From Planosporangium flavigriseum (lineage in GTDB: Bacteria; Actinomycetota; Actinomycetes; Mycobacteriales; Micromonosporaceae), in NCBI RefSeq assembly GCF_011947225.1, contig NZ_JAATVW010000024.1, positions 1-63,257 on the forward strand: 63,257 nt of DNA, in the 5' to 3' direction. Of the stretch, positions 24,249-31,883 are shown one piece after another (positions within the stretch are counted from its first letter, which is position 1; each line of letters starts with the position of its first letter). A program made the translations under genes and the position numbers. The notes under the pieces were generated by a model. It saw nothing but the letters and a program-made list of their open reading frames with translations. It ran no database searches and was not told the origin of the DNA.

Positions 24249-24575
24249 ATGGCCTGGTTGATGCTTGCAGTCGCGATCGTTGCCGAAGTCGTCGCGACCC
24301 TCGCCCTGCGTGGCATCTCCGGAGCGTTCCGGGTTGTGCCGCTGCTCCTGGTGACCGGTGGCTATGTGGCCTCATTCACCCTGATTGCGTTCGCGCTGCG
24401 TACGCTCAACGTCGGCGTGGTGTACGCGATCTGGGCCGGCGCCGGAACAGCCGGGGTCACCATCGCCGCAGCCCTCCTCTACGGCGAACGCCTGAATCTC
24501 CCCGCCGTCGCCGGCATGGCGCTGATCGTCCTCGGCGTTGTCGTGCTCGCCGCCTCGGGCGCCACCCGCCATTGA
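24249..24575 (+). CDS. Small multidrug resistance (SMR/EmrE-type) membrane protein
   Basis: 108-residue protein with four membrane helices. The membrane-embedded Glu of SMR pumps is in AIVAEVVATLALR, and VVYAIWAGAGTAGVT matches the conserved YAIW(S/A)G helix 3; GERLNLPAVAGMALIVLGVV forms the end. It likely acts as a homodimeric proton-coupled exporter of cations, or as a guanidinium exporter. The ATG at 24249 follows AAGG. A single gene suggests a homodimer rather than a paired SMR. No guanidine riboswitch was recognised in the 86-bp leader. Confidence 0.9.
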   Translation: MAWLMLAVAIVAEVVATLALRGISGAFRVVPLLLVTGGYVASFTLIAFALRTLNVGVVYAIWAGAGTAGVTIAAALLYGERLNLPAVAGMALIVLGVVVLAASGATRH

Positions 24576-24593
24576 GGTCGCCGCAACCGCGGA

Positions 24594-25421
24594 CTACCGC
24601 CGGGCGACCACCAGCGTCTGCATCCCCTGCCCGATCACGCCGTCGCGATCGGACAGCCTGCTCGCGGCGAGCGCCGCGCCGGCCGGGCCGATCGTCGTCT
24701 CGGCGTCCAGCAGTACCCACTCCCCGCGCGGCTGTCGATGCAGTACGACCGTCAGGTCGACATTGACGAACAGCCAGCGCGCCGGGTCGAGGTGCGCGCT
24801 CACGCCGTTGCCCGAATCGGCGATCATCATCGTGCGGCAGAACGGGCTGGTCTCCTCCCCCGCCACCAGCGGAAGCCGCGGCCGCATCCACACCCGGGCA
24901 GGACCGGGGCGCCCGAATGCGCCGCTGACGAACCGCCACTCCATCGCCTCGACGTAGCCCGCGGTGTGCGCGCCCGGCCAGAACCCGGCCGTATCCTCTG
25001 CCGGCAGGTCGGGCAGCACTTCATCGAGTGGCGCTGCAACCGGCGGCTGCTCCGGCGCCTGCGCGATGCGCCAGCCCCGCGCGTGCAGCACCTCCTGGCC
25101 GTCGGCCTCCGCCACCCCCTCGACCAGGGTGATCCGCCTGCCCGGACGCACGATGCGTACCCGCAGCGTCAACGGCGCCACCGGTACCGGCCGCAGGATG
25201 TCGACGGCCACCCGCGCCAACTGCTGACCTGCGACCGGCTCGTGTCGCTCGAAGGCCCGGGCGAACAGGGCCGACGGCGGCCCGGCGTGCTGCGAGCCGG
25301 CGTCCCAGGGGCCGGCCGTGGCCGGCGTGGCGACGAACGTGTCCACGCCGGCCGGCTCGTAGAAGGCGTCATGACCCACACAGCAAACAGTACGTACGGG
25401 TAACTTCAACCGGTAGGTCAT
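24594..25421 (-). CDS. Acyl-CoA thioesterase-like (double hotdog) protein
   Basis: About 275 residues of the TesB-like/4HBT_3 group: GPWDAGSQHAGPPSALFARAFERH is the first hotdog helix, RVAVDILRPVPVAPL the following strands, and GVSAHLDPARWLFVNVDLTVVLHRQP the second domain with the usual Asp. It would hydrolyse an acyl-CoA of unknown chain. ATG 25421 starts on the last base of the GH16 stop codon (TGATG), so the two are translationally coupled; a GTG at 25379 is an alternative. Coupling of a glucanase and a thioesterase is odd and may only reflect gene packing. Confidence 0.83.
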   Translation of the reverse strand: MTYRLKLPVRTVCCVGHDAFYEPAGVDTFVATPATAGPWDAGSQHAGPPSALFARAFERHEPVAGQQLARVAVDILRPVPVAPLTLRVRIVRPGRRITLVEGVAEADGQEVLHARGWRIAQAPEQPPVAAPLDEVLPDLPAEDTAGFWPGAHTAGYVEAMEWRFVSGAFGRPGPARVWMRPRLPLVAGEETSPFCRTMMIADSGNGVSAHLDPARWLFVNVDLTVVLHRQPRGEWVLLDAETTIGPAGAALAASRLSDRDGVIGQGMQTLVVARR

Positions 25422-26731
25422 CAGCCGGCGGGTACCGTCCACTTCTGGTTAGCGCCGCCGGTGCAGTCCCAGATCTGCAGCCGGGTGCCGTTGGCTGAGC
25501 TGACCCCGGTGGCGTCGAGACACTTGTTGGCCTGCGGATTCACCAGGTCACGACCTGCCGTGTACGTCCATCGCTGCGCACCGGTGCCGTTGCAGTCGTA
25601 CAGCTGCACCTGGGCGCCGTTGGCCGTCGATCCCGCCGTGACGTCCATGCACTTACCCAGCGCCCGGATCGTGCCGTCGGTCGCCATCGTCCACCGCTGC
25701 GCGGCGCTACCGTTGCAGTCCCACAGCTGGACGGCCGTGCCATTCGCAGAGTTGGCGCCCGCGACGTCGACGCATTTGCCCCCGTAACCGGTGATCTGAC
25801 CGGTCGCCCCGGTGCCGCCGCCTCCGCCTCCGCTGTCGGACGAGGACACGTGCACGTAGTCGACGACCATCTGCTGGGGGAACGAGGTGCTGGCGTCGGG
25901 CGAGCCCGGCCAGTTTCCACCGACGGCGACATTGAGAATCATGAAGAACGGATGGTCGAATACCCAGGGGTTGCCGTTGGTCTCGGCGGACGTGTGCCGC
26001 AGGTACTGCACCCCGTCGACGGACCAGGCGACCGATCCCGGTGCCCAGTCCACAGCGAACACGTGGAAGTCGTCGGCGAAGGCGCGTCCGCCGGACAGAG
26101 TGTACGTGCCGGTGAGCGGGTTGCCGCCGGAGTACCCCGGCCCGTGCAGGCTGCCGTGCACAGTGCCCGGCTCCCGGCCGATGTTCTCCATCACGTCGAT
26201 CTCACCGCTGTTCGGCCAGCCGACGCTGCCGATGTTGTTGCCGAGCATCCAGAACGCCGGCCACATCCCCTGGCCGCGCGGGATCTTGATGCGCGCCTCG
26301 AACCGGCCGTACGCCTGGGTGAACTTGCCGTTGGTGGTCAGCCGGGCCGATGTGTACTGGCAGGAGCCGTACCAGCAGCTGTAGCCGGCGGGGTTCTCAC
26401 GGCGGGCGGTGATGACGAGGTTGCCGTTGCCGTCGAGCGCGGCGTTGCTGGTGCTGTTGGTGTAGTACTCCAATTCCTGATTGCCCCAGCCACTGCCGCC
26501 GGTTTCGCGGGCCCACTTGCCGGCGTCGGGAGGGCTGCCGGCGGGGCCGTTGAAGTCGTCGGACCAGGTGAGGGCCGCCGCCGCGGATACATCGGAGGTG
26601 GCGGCGGGGACGAGAGCGGTGGAGGTGGTAGGGGCGGTGGGCGTGGCGAGTGCCGTACCCGTACCGGCTGCGGCCAACGCCGCGACGGCGACCAGTACGA
26701 GGACGGTACGCGGGGATCTTGGTAGAGCCAT
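25421..26731 (-). CDS. Secreted GH16 endo-beta-glucanase with ricin-B lectin domain
   Basis: 436-residue exported enzyme. A signal peptide spans about residues 1-28. The GH16 domain (about 55-290) contains GEIDVMENIG, the ExDxxE catalytic motif, in the laminarinase-like (endo-beta-1,3-glucanase) setting, with MWPAFWMLG before it. After a glycine-rich linker, residues 310-436 form a ricin-B trefoil with three QxW repeats (AAQRW, GAQRW, ANQKW), expected to bind sugar polymers. ATG 26731 with GGAGGG upstream. GH3 lies 96 bp upstream on the same strand, so the pair probably degrades beta-glucan to glucose outside the cell. Confidence 0.95.
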   Translation of the reverse strand: MALPRSPRTVLVLVAVAALAAAGTGTALATPTAPTTSTALVPAATSDVSAAAALTWSDDFNGPAGSPPDAGKWARETGGSGWGNQELEYYTNSTSNAALDGNGNLVITARRENPAGYSCWYGSCQYTSARLTTNGKFTQAYGRFEARIKIPRGQGMWPAFWMLGNNIGSVGWPNSGEIDVMENIGREPGTVHGSLHGPGYSGGNPLTGTYTLSGGRAFADDFHVFAVDWAPGSVAWSVDGVQYLRHTSAETNGNPWVFDHPFFMILNVAVGGNWPGSPDASTSFPQQMVVDYVHVSSSDSGGGGGGTGATGQITGYGGKCVDVAGANSANGTAVQLWDCNGSAAQRWTMATDGTIRALGKCMDVTAGSTANGAQVQLYDCNGTGAQRWTYTAGRDLVNPQANKCLDATGVSSANGTRLQIWDCTGGANQKWTVPAG

Positions 26732-26827
26732 GGCTAGGCCCTCCGATTCGTGCGCGGGTATGGGGTGCGCGGCGGCGGCACGTCGACGGGCCGCCGCCGC
26801 GGTACTGCCCTATCCGAGGTGCGCGCC

Positions 26828-29140
26828 CTACCTGACGGTGAATGCGGCGGTGGGGCCGCTGGCGGACAGATCGCCGGCCGACAGTTGGTACGCGCCGGGC
26901 GCGACCCGCGTCGGGCCGGCGCCGTCGACGTCACCCGGGGTCACCGCGAGCCGCGACGCCGGGAACGTGAGGTGGACAGTGCGGCTCTGCCCGGCTGCGA
27001 GCGTGACCCGGGTGAAGGCCACGAGCCGCTTGGCGGGCGCGAGGACCGCACTGGTCGGTTGGCTGACGTATATCGGTACGACCAGGTCACCTGCGCGCGT
27101 TCCGGTATTGGCGACGGTGACATCGAGCCCCACGGTGTCGCCGGGGCGCACCTGTGACCGGTTCACCGTCAGGTTCCCCATGGTGTACGTGGTGTACGAC
27201 AGACCGGCCCCGAAGGCGTACGCGGGGCTGTACCCGGAGTCCGGGCCGCTGTTCGTGCCCGGCAACTGCTGGTAGTACATGGGCTCGTTGCCCAGGTTCT
27301 TGGGCCACGAGACGGGCAGCCGACCGCTCGGGTTGGCCTTGCCGTAAAGCACGTCCGCGACGGCGTTGCCGCCCTCTGTGCCCGGCAGCCAGGCGGCCAG
27401 CAGGCCGGCGGTCCCGGCGGCGCGGCCAAGGACCAGCGGCCGGGCGGAGACGACCACCACGACGACCGGCTTGCCGGTGGCCTGCAGCGAGGCGACGAGG
27501 TCCTGCTGGTCGGCGGCGAGTTCGGGGCGCGGCGCATCGCTGAGTCCCTCGGCGCCGGGCTTCTCCCCGACCACGACGACGATCGCGTCCGCGGACTGCG
27601 CCTGAGCGGCCGCGGCGGCGCCGTCCGGCACGTACTCGACGCTTGTGCCCGCCGGCGCGTTGGCCTTGAGTCCCTGCACGATGGTGGTGCCTGGCACCGT
27701 GACGCCGTCGGGGACACCTTGCCACCCGATGGTCCAGCCACCGGTCTGGTTGGGCATCGAGTCGGCGCTCGGCCCGGTCACCAGGACCCGCTTGCCGGCC
27801 GCGAGCGGCAGGACGCCCCCGGAGTTCCGCAGCAGCACCAGCGACTCGGTAGCGGCCTTGCGGGCGAGGTCGGAGTCGGTACCGAGGACCGCGGCGTTGG
27901 CTTTGTCGGGGTCAACGTACGGGTGCTCGAACAACCCGAGCGTGAACTTCAGCCTGAGCACCCGCCCGACCGCCTCGTCAAGACGCCGCTGCGAGATCAG
28001 GCCGCGCTTGACCGCGTCCACTGCGGACGCGTGGAAGCGACGGTCGTCTGGCGGAACCATCGCCATGTCGACGCCGGCGTTGACCGCCGCGGCGATGGCG
28101 CTCGGGTAGTCACCGACAATGTGGTACGCCGTCTGCAGGCTCAGGACGTCGTTCCAGTCACTGATCACGACGCCCTGGAAACGCCACTGGTTGCGGAGCA
28201 CGTCCGTGAGCAGGTATCGCGACGCGTGCACCGGCACACCGTTGATCGCGCCGGAGTTCACCATGACCGTGAGCGCACCGGCGTCGACCGCCGCCTTGTA
28301 CGACGGCAGGATGGTGTCCTGCAGGTAGCGCATGGACAGGTCTGCGGGCACCCGGTCGTGTCCGTTGGCGGGCTCGGAGTACCCCGCGAAGTGCTTCACC
28401 GACGCCGCGACCTTCCGCCCGCTCGCGGAGTTCTGCAGTCCGCGTACGGCGCTGGCAGCGCTCTCGCCGGCCAGCAGCGGGTCTTCGGAGTAGGTCTCGT
28501 AGTACCGACCCCAGCGCTGATCGCGGGCCAGGTCGGCGACGGGCGCGAAGTTCCACGTCACTCCGGTCGCCGCGACGGCCCGCTGGGTCGACTCGGCCGC
28601 GGCGCCGACAAGGGCCGGATCCCAGGCCGCACCGAGACCGATCTGGTGCGGGAAGAGGGTCGCGCCGAGGACGTTGTTGTGGCCGTGTACCGCATCGACG
28701 CCGTACACGATCGGGATACGCAGCCGGGAGTGCTCCATCGCGTACTTCTGGATGGTATTGATCATGACGGCCCAGTCCTTCGGGGTGTTGGACTGGGGCC
28801 CCATGCCGCCGCCGGACAGGATCGAACCGGTGTGCGCGTCGGCGAGGACCTGCTTCATGCAGGTCTCGTTGAACGCGCCGCCACTCCAGTTGCAGTCACC
28901 CAGCAGGCGGTTGACGGCGATCTGCTCCAGTTGGCCGACCTTCTCGTCGAGCGTCATCCGACGGACCAGATCCTGTACCCGCGCGTTCACCGGCGCACTC
29001 GCGCGCAGATAGACCTCGCCGTTCTCGGCCGCGGCCGTGGAGGCGGTCGACGCAACCGTGAGGCCGACGCAGGCGCCGATCATCAAGAGAGCGGTTAACC
29101 GCCGCGGCCGGCGCCGACCATGTGGACTGGCTGGGGGCAT
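26828..29140 (-). CDS. Secreted GH3 beta-glucosidase
   Basis: 770-residue exported exo-glycosidase. Signal peptide: RRRPRRL, a hydrophobic stretch, then STAAA before the mature ENGEVYL. GH3 N-terminal TIM barrel includes KHFAGYSEP and the nucleophile Asp in VVISDWNDV; the C-terminal sandwich follows, and a fibronectin-III-like domain begins near residue 675 (NLTVNRSQVRPGDTV). It probably releases glucose from beta-glucan fragments made by the adjacent GH16. ATG 29140 has GGAG seven bases upstream, within a diverged copy of the tandem repeat that fills the leader. A promoter with a CebR-like operator lies 230 bp upstream. Confidence 0.95.
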   Translation of the reverse strand: MPPASPHGRRRPRRLTALLMIGACVGLTVASTASTAAAENGEVYLRASAPVNARVQDLVRRMTLDEKVGQLEQIAVNRLLGDCNWSGGAFNETCMKQVLADAHTGSILSGGGMGPQSNTPKDWAVMINTIQKYAMEHSRLRIPIVYGVDAVHGHNNVLGATLFPHQIGLGAAWDPALVGAAAESTQRAVAATGVTWNFAPVADLARDQRWGRYYETYSEDPLLAGESAASAVRGLQNSASGRKVAASVKHFAGYSEPANGHDRVPADLSMRYLQDTILPSYKAAVDAGALTVMVNSGAINGVPVHASRYLLTDVLRNQWRFQGVVISDWNDVLSLQTAYHIVGDYPSAIAAAVNAGVDMAMVPPDDRRFHASAVDAVKRGLISQRRLDEAVGRVLRLKFTLGLFEHPYVDPDKANAAVLGTDSDLARKAATESLVLLRNSGGVLPLAAGKRVLVTGPSADSMPNQTGGWTIGWQGVPDGVTVPGTTIVQGLKANAPAGTSVEYVPDGAAAAAQAQSADAIVVVVGEKPGAEGLSDAPRPELAADQQDLVASLQATGKPVVVVVVSARPLVLGRAAGTAGLLAAWLPGTEGGNAVADVLYGKANPSGRLPVSWPKNLGNEPMYYQQLPGTNSGPDSGYSPAYAFGAGLSYTTYTMGNLTVNRSQVRPGDTVGLDVTVANTGTRAGDLVVPIYVSQPTSAVLAPAKRLVAFTRVTLAAGQSRTVHLTFPASRLAVTPGDVDGAGPTRVAPGAYQLSAGDLSASGPTAAFTVR

Positions 29141-29144
29141 AGCT

Positions 29145-29222
29145 GACTCCGTTCTCGGAGACGGGGGCAGGGTTCTCGGGACAGGGTTCTCGGGACAGGG
29201 TTCTCGGGGACGGTTTCTCGGA
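29145..29222 (-). repeat. 14-bp tandem repeat in the GH3 leader
   Basis: Three to four 14-bp units (plus strand ACAGGGTTCTCGGG) at 29167-29222, plus a diverged copy at about 29145-29159 in which three bases differ so that the minus strand reads GGAG, the ribosome site of the GH3 gene. Confidence 0.8.
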
Positions 29223-29360
29223 GCCGGGGCGGTCGAACGACCTTGAGTGGCCACGGCAGCGGCAGATTCGGAGCGCGACGGGCTCAACACAACGATGATC
29301 GGAACAGCGATGACCGGGCCCATAGGGATTAGGGACAACAACGTTCGAAACAGCCGGGCC

Positions 29361-29385
29361 GGGGAGCGCTCTCAGCTATCGATAG
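29361..29385 (-). promoter_or_regulatory. CebR-like operator next to a 10-bp palindrome
   Basis: GGGGAGCGCTCTCA (29361-29374) matches 12 of 14 bases of the Streptomyces CebR box TGGGAGCGCTCCCA, the LacI-family operator for cellobiose-responsive glucosidase genes. CTATCGATAG (29376-29385), a perfect palindrome, adjoins it. Both lie just downstream of the predicted -10 element of the GH3 gene, a position suited to repression. Confidence 0.7.
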
Positions 29386-29386
29386 G

Positions 29387-29415
29387 ACGCTATTCCTTCA
29401 TTCAAGGACCGTCAA
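29387..29415 (-). promoter_or_regulatory. Sigma-70-type promoter of the GH3 gene
   Basis: On the minus strand TTGACG (29415-29410) and TAGCGT (29392-29387) are separated by exactly 17 bp. Transcription would start within or next to the CebR-like operator and leave a leader of about 240 nt before the GH3 ATG. Confidence 0.65.
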
Positions 29416-29450
29416 TATAAGCTCTACCCAAAGACGTCATAGGGCTGAAA

Positions 29451-29514
29451 CATCGTGGGCTTGAAGCCTCGTGGGCCCGAAGCCTCGTGGGCCCGAAGCC
29501 TCGTGGGCCCCAAA
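29451..29514 (+). repeat. 16-bp tandem repeat upstream of the methyltransferase
   Basis: Four 16-bp units (consensus CCTCGTGGGCCCGAAG) from 29451 to 29514, the first and last diverged. They lie 90 bp before the ATG chosen for the methyltransferase. No ribosome site is inside the unit. Confidence 0.85.
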
Positions 29515-29602
29515 CGCCGCAGGGCCGACGTTCCGCCAGCGCGGCGCGGGCGGCAGCTACCGGCTCCCGCAGCGCAAAGAACGCACTGGAAGAATTGCCG
29601 GG

Positions 29603-30325
29603 ATGTCAGATGCTCTGCCACGTGCCCTGGCGACCTTCGCCCACGTGCGTCTCGCGACGGTGCCGTTCGTACCCGAGATCCGGCTGCACCAGGCCGACGA
29701 GCCGGTGGGTCTGTGGGATCTGATCGGCGGCGGGTACAGCAGTGACCGTCCGCCACCGTTCTGGGCCTTCGCCTGGGCCGGTGGGCAGGGCCTGGCGCGC
29801 TACGTACTCGACCACCCCGAGACGGTGAACGGGCGCCGCGTACTCGATCTCGCCGCCGGCAGCGGCCTCGTCGCGATCGCCGCCGCCATGGCCGGCGCGG
29901 CGACAGTACGGGCGGTCGACATCGACGCGGACGCGGTGTCAGCCATCGAGGTGAACGCGCGCGCCAACGGCGTCGTCGTGGACGCCGTACAGGGCGACAT
30001 CCTCGACGACCCACTAGACGGCCGGACCCCCGACGGCCGGATCGCCAGCGGGGATCACGTCCTCCGCCTCGCCGACGTCCCCGAAGTGGTGCTGGTCGGA
30101 GACGCCTTCTACAGCAAAGCGATGGCGGATCGGGTACTCGCCTATCTGCGCCGCGCCGGCCGAAACGGGGCGCAGGTGCTCGTCGGCGATCCCGACCGCG
30201 CGTTCCTGCCACACCGGCTCTTCCGCCAGCTGCACGCGTACGACGTGCCGACACGACCCGCGCTGGAGGACATCCGGGTCAAGCGCACGGCGATTTGGGA
30301 ACTGGCGGACCCGGCCGCCAGGTGA
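29603..30325 (+). CDS. Class I SAM-dependent methyltransferase (protein lysine/ETFB-type)
   Basis: 240-residue methyltransferase. Motif I VLDLAAGSGLVAIAAAMAGA binds SAM; AVDIDADAVSAIEVNARANG (motif II) follows, and EVVLVGDAFYSKAMADRVLAYL is the motif IV region. The DxFY-like motif and the DLIGGGYSSDRPPPFWAFAWAGGQGLARY N-terminal segment resemble the METTL20/ETFB lysine methyltransferase and PrmA-like group; a protein substrate is inferred. ATG 29603 was taken because the family-conserved part begins there; upstream in-frame starts lie in the repeat region. Divergent from the GH3 gene. Confidence 0.85.
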   Translation: MSDALPRALATFAHVRLATVPFVPEIRLHQADEPVGLWDLIGGGYSSDRPPPFWAFAWAGGQGLARYVLDHPETVNGRRVLDLAAGSGLVAIAAAMAGAATVRAVDIDADAVSAIEVNARANGVVVDAVQGDILDDPLDGRTPDGRIASGDHVLRLADVPEVVLVGDAFYSKAMADRVLAYLRRAGRNGAQVLVGDPDRAFLPHRLFRQLHAYDVPTRPALEDIRVKRTAIWELADPAAR

Positions 30326-30383
30326 GCCGCAGCGAACAGCGGGTATCACGGACCGAGCCATCTGAACCGCTGGGAGGAGCGCC

Positions 30384-30833
30384 ATGTCGCTGCCCGTCAA
30401 GCCCTGGCATGTTCCGCCCCGCTTGGCAGCGGGTTCGGTCATCCTCAACTCCGGCCTCTCCAAGCGCGACCCCGATGACGAGACCGTCGCGATGCTGCAC
30501 GGGATGGCGGTGGGTACGTACCCGTTCCTGCACCGGATCCCGCCGCGGCAGTTCGTGCGGCTGGTGTCCACCGCCGAGATCGCGCTGGGTGCCGCGCTCA
30601 TTCTTCCCGTCGTACCCACGGGGCTGGCGGGTGCCGGATTGACCGCGTTCGCGGCCGGCCTGATCGGTCTGTACCTGCGCACCCCGGGCATGCGCGAGGA
30701 GGGCAGCCTGCGCCCGACCCAGCAGGGGACCGCCCTCGTCAAGGACGTATGGCTCCTCGGCATCGGTCTGGGCTTCGTCATCGAAGCCGCCACCAGCGAC
30801 GACGACGGACGGCCCGACCGGCAGGCACGGTGA
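30384..30833 (+). CDS. Small membrane protein (DoxX-like)
   Basis: 149 residues with probably three to four hydrophobic helices (AEIALGAALILPVVP, GLTAFAAGLIGLYL, DVWLLGIGLGFVIEAA). The layout with PRLAAGSVILNSGLSK at the N-terminus resembles DoxX-like proteins, whose role is mostly unknown. ATG 30384 follows GGGAGGAG. It ends four bases before the end of the convergent CBM2 gene. No catalytic motif is seen. Confidence 0.75.
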   Translation: MSLPVKPWHVPPRLAAGSVILNSGLSKRDPDDETVAMLHGMAVGTYPFLHRIPPRQFVRLVSTAEIALGAALILPVVPTGLAGAGLTAFAAGLIGLYLRTPGMREEGSLRPTQQGTALVKDVWLLGIGLGFVIEAATSDDDGRPDRQAR

Positions 30834-30837
30834 CCGG

Positions 30838-31494
30838 TCAGCGCCGCGACGGTGACGACGACGCGCTCGCGGCCGATACCGTGCAGGTCAGGTTCTGTAC
30901 GCCGGGCGGCGCGGTTCCGCTGCCGACGAAGCCGAACGTGGCGGTGTTCTTCGCCGTGGCCAGGGCGTTCCAGCCTTCGCTGTCGACCCGTACGGCCGAC
31001 TTGGTCTGCGTGAAGTGACCGTTCCACAACTGCATGACCGTCTGGTCGCTCGGGAAGGTCCACGTCACCGTCCAGCCGCCGATGGGCGTCGTGCCGTTGC
31101 TGCGTACCGTCACGTTGGCCTGAAACCCGGTCGGCCATGCACCGGCGACCGTGAAGGACGCGCTGCATCCGGGCCGCTCACTCGGGGTCGGCGAGGGGGC
31201 ACGGCCGGCGGTCGGTGCGGCGCGACCGCCGCCCTGCGATCCGTTCCCGTTCGCGTGCAGCCGTTGCGCCAGGAAAATCGACAGGGTAGCGACGATCAGC
31301 GCGGCAAGCGCCCAAGCCGCTGCGCGGAGGTCCCCTCCCACCGGCCGCTTGGCGCGGCCGCCGGCCCGATCCGTGCGGTCGGCGCTACCGGTCTGATCGC
31401 CACCCTCGGGCCGATCAACATCGTCGGGCCGATCAGCACCCTCGGGCCGATCAGCATCGTCGGGCCGATCAGCACCGTCTGACGCACGATTCAC
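30838..31494 (-). CDS. Membrane-tethered CBM2 carbohydrate-binding protein
   Basis: 218 residues in three parts. Residues 1-55: a charged cytoplasmic segment built from six-residue repeats (GADRPD/DADRPE). About 60-82: one membrane helix (AAWALAALIVATLSIFLA). About 115-210: a family 2 carbohydrate-binding module outside the cell, with SASFTVAGAWPTGFQANVTV, GGWTVTWTFPSDQTVMQLWNG and the conserved Trp residues that stack on cellulose or chitin. There is no catalytic domain. GTG 31494 is preferred; starts further upstream are possible. Together with the nearby secreted GH16 and GH3 it may keep the cell near polysaccharide (inference). Confidence 0.8.
   Translation of the reverse strand: MNRASDGADRPDDADRPEGADRPDDVDRPEGGDQTGSADRTDRAGGRAKRPVGGDLRAAAWALAALIVATLSIFLAQRLHANGNGSQGGGRAAPTAGRAPSPTPSERPGCSASFTVAGAWPTGFQANVTVRSNGTTPIGGWTVTWTFPSDQTVMQLWNGHFTQTKSAVRVDSEGWNALATAKNTATFGFVGSGTAPPGVQNLTCTVSAASASSSPSRR
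31393..31482 (-). repeat. 18-bp tandem repeat in the 5' end of the CBM2 gene
   Basis: Five 18-bp units (for example CCGATCAGCACCCTCGGG on the plus strand) encode alternating GADRPD and DxDRPE hexapeptides right after the start codon. The unit length preserves the frame. Confidence 0.85.
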
Positions 31495-31883
31495 CTCGAT
31501 CCACACCCCTCGAGATCGGCCTACGCACATCAGCGAACGCACAATCAGCGAACGGACGATCGGTTAACGCATCACCAGCCAGTCCCCGCGCTGCGATCCG
31601 GGATGCCTCTACCTGCCTGGCGCCGCGCCAAACCTGCGCCCGTCACCCCGCCTTCCGATCCGGCCGCTGATCAGGTTTCCGCCGACTACCTCTCCGGTTC
31701 CGCCGACTCGATCGCTAATGCCGAATCACCCAGGCAGGGTGATGCCGCCTGAGGAACGGCGATGCGATTCTTCGCCGGTGACCGCAAACGCGACCTTTAG
31801 CTCCTGCCCGAACCCTCTGGACAAACCGGTTACCCCCTCCTCAAGACGAAACGGACGCCGGTCGATCCTGCATTGCGACGGGC
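31495..31883. other. Divergent intergenic region, CBM2 gene / P-type ATPase
   Basis: About 390 bp without a gene. It must carry promoters for both divergent genes, but I cannot pick one with confidence. CAGCGAAC recurs at 31531 and 31547, a short direct repeat of unknown meaning. Confidence 0.5.
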
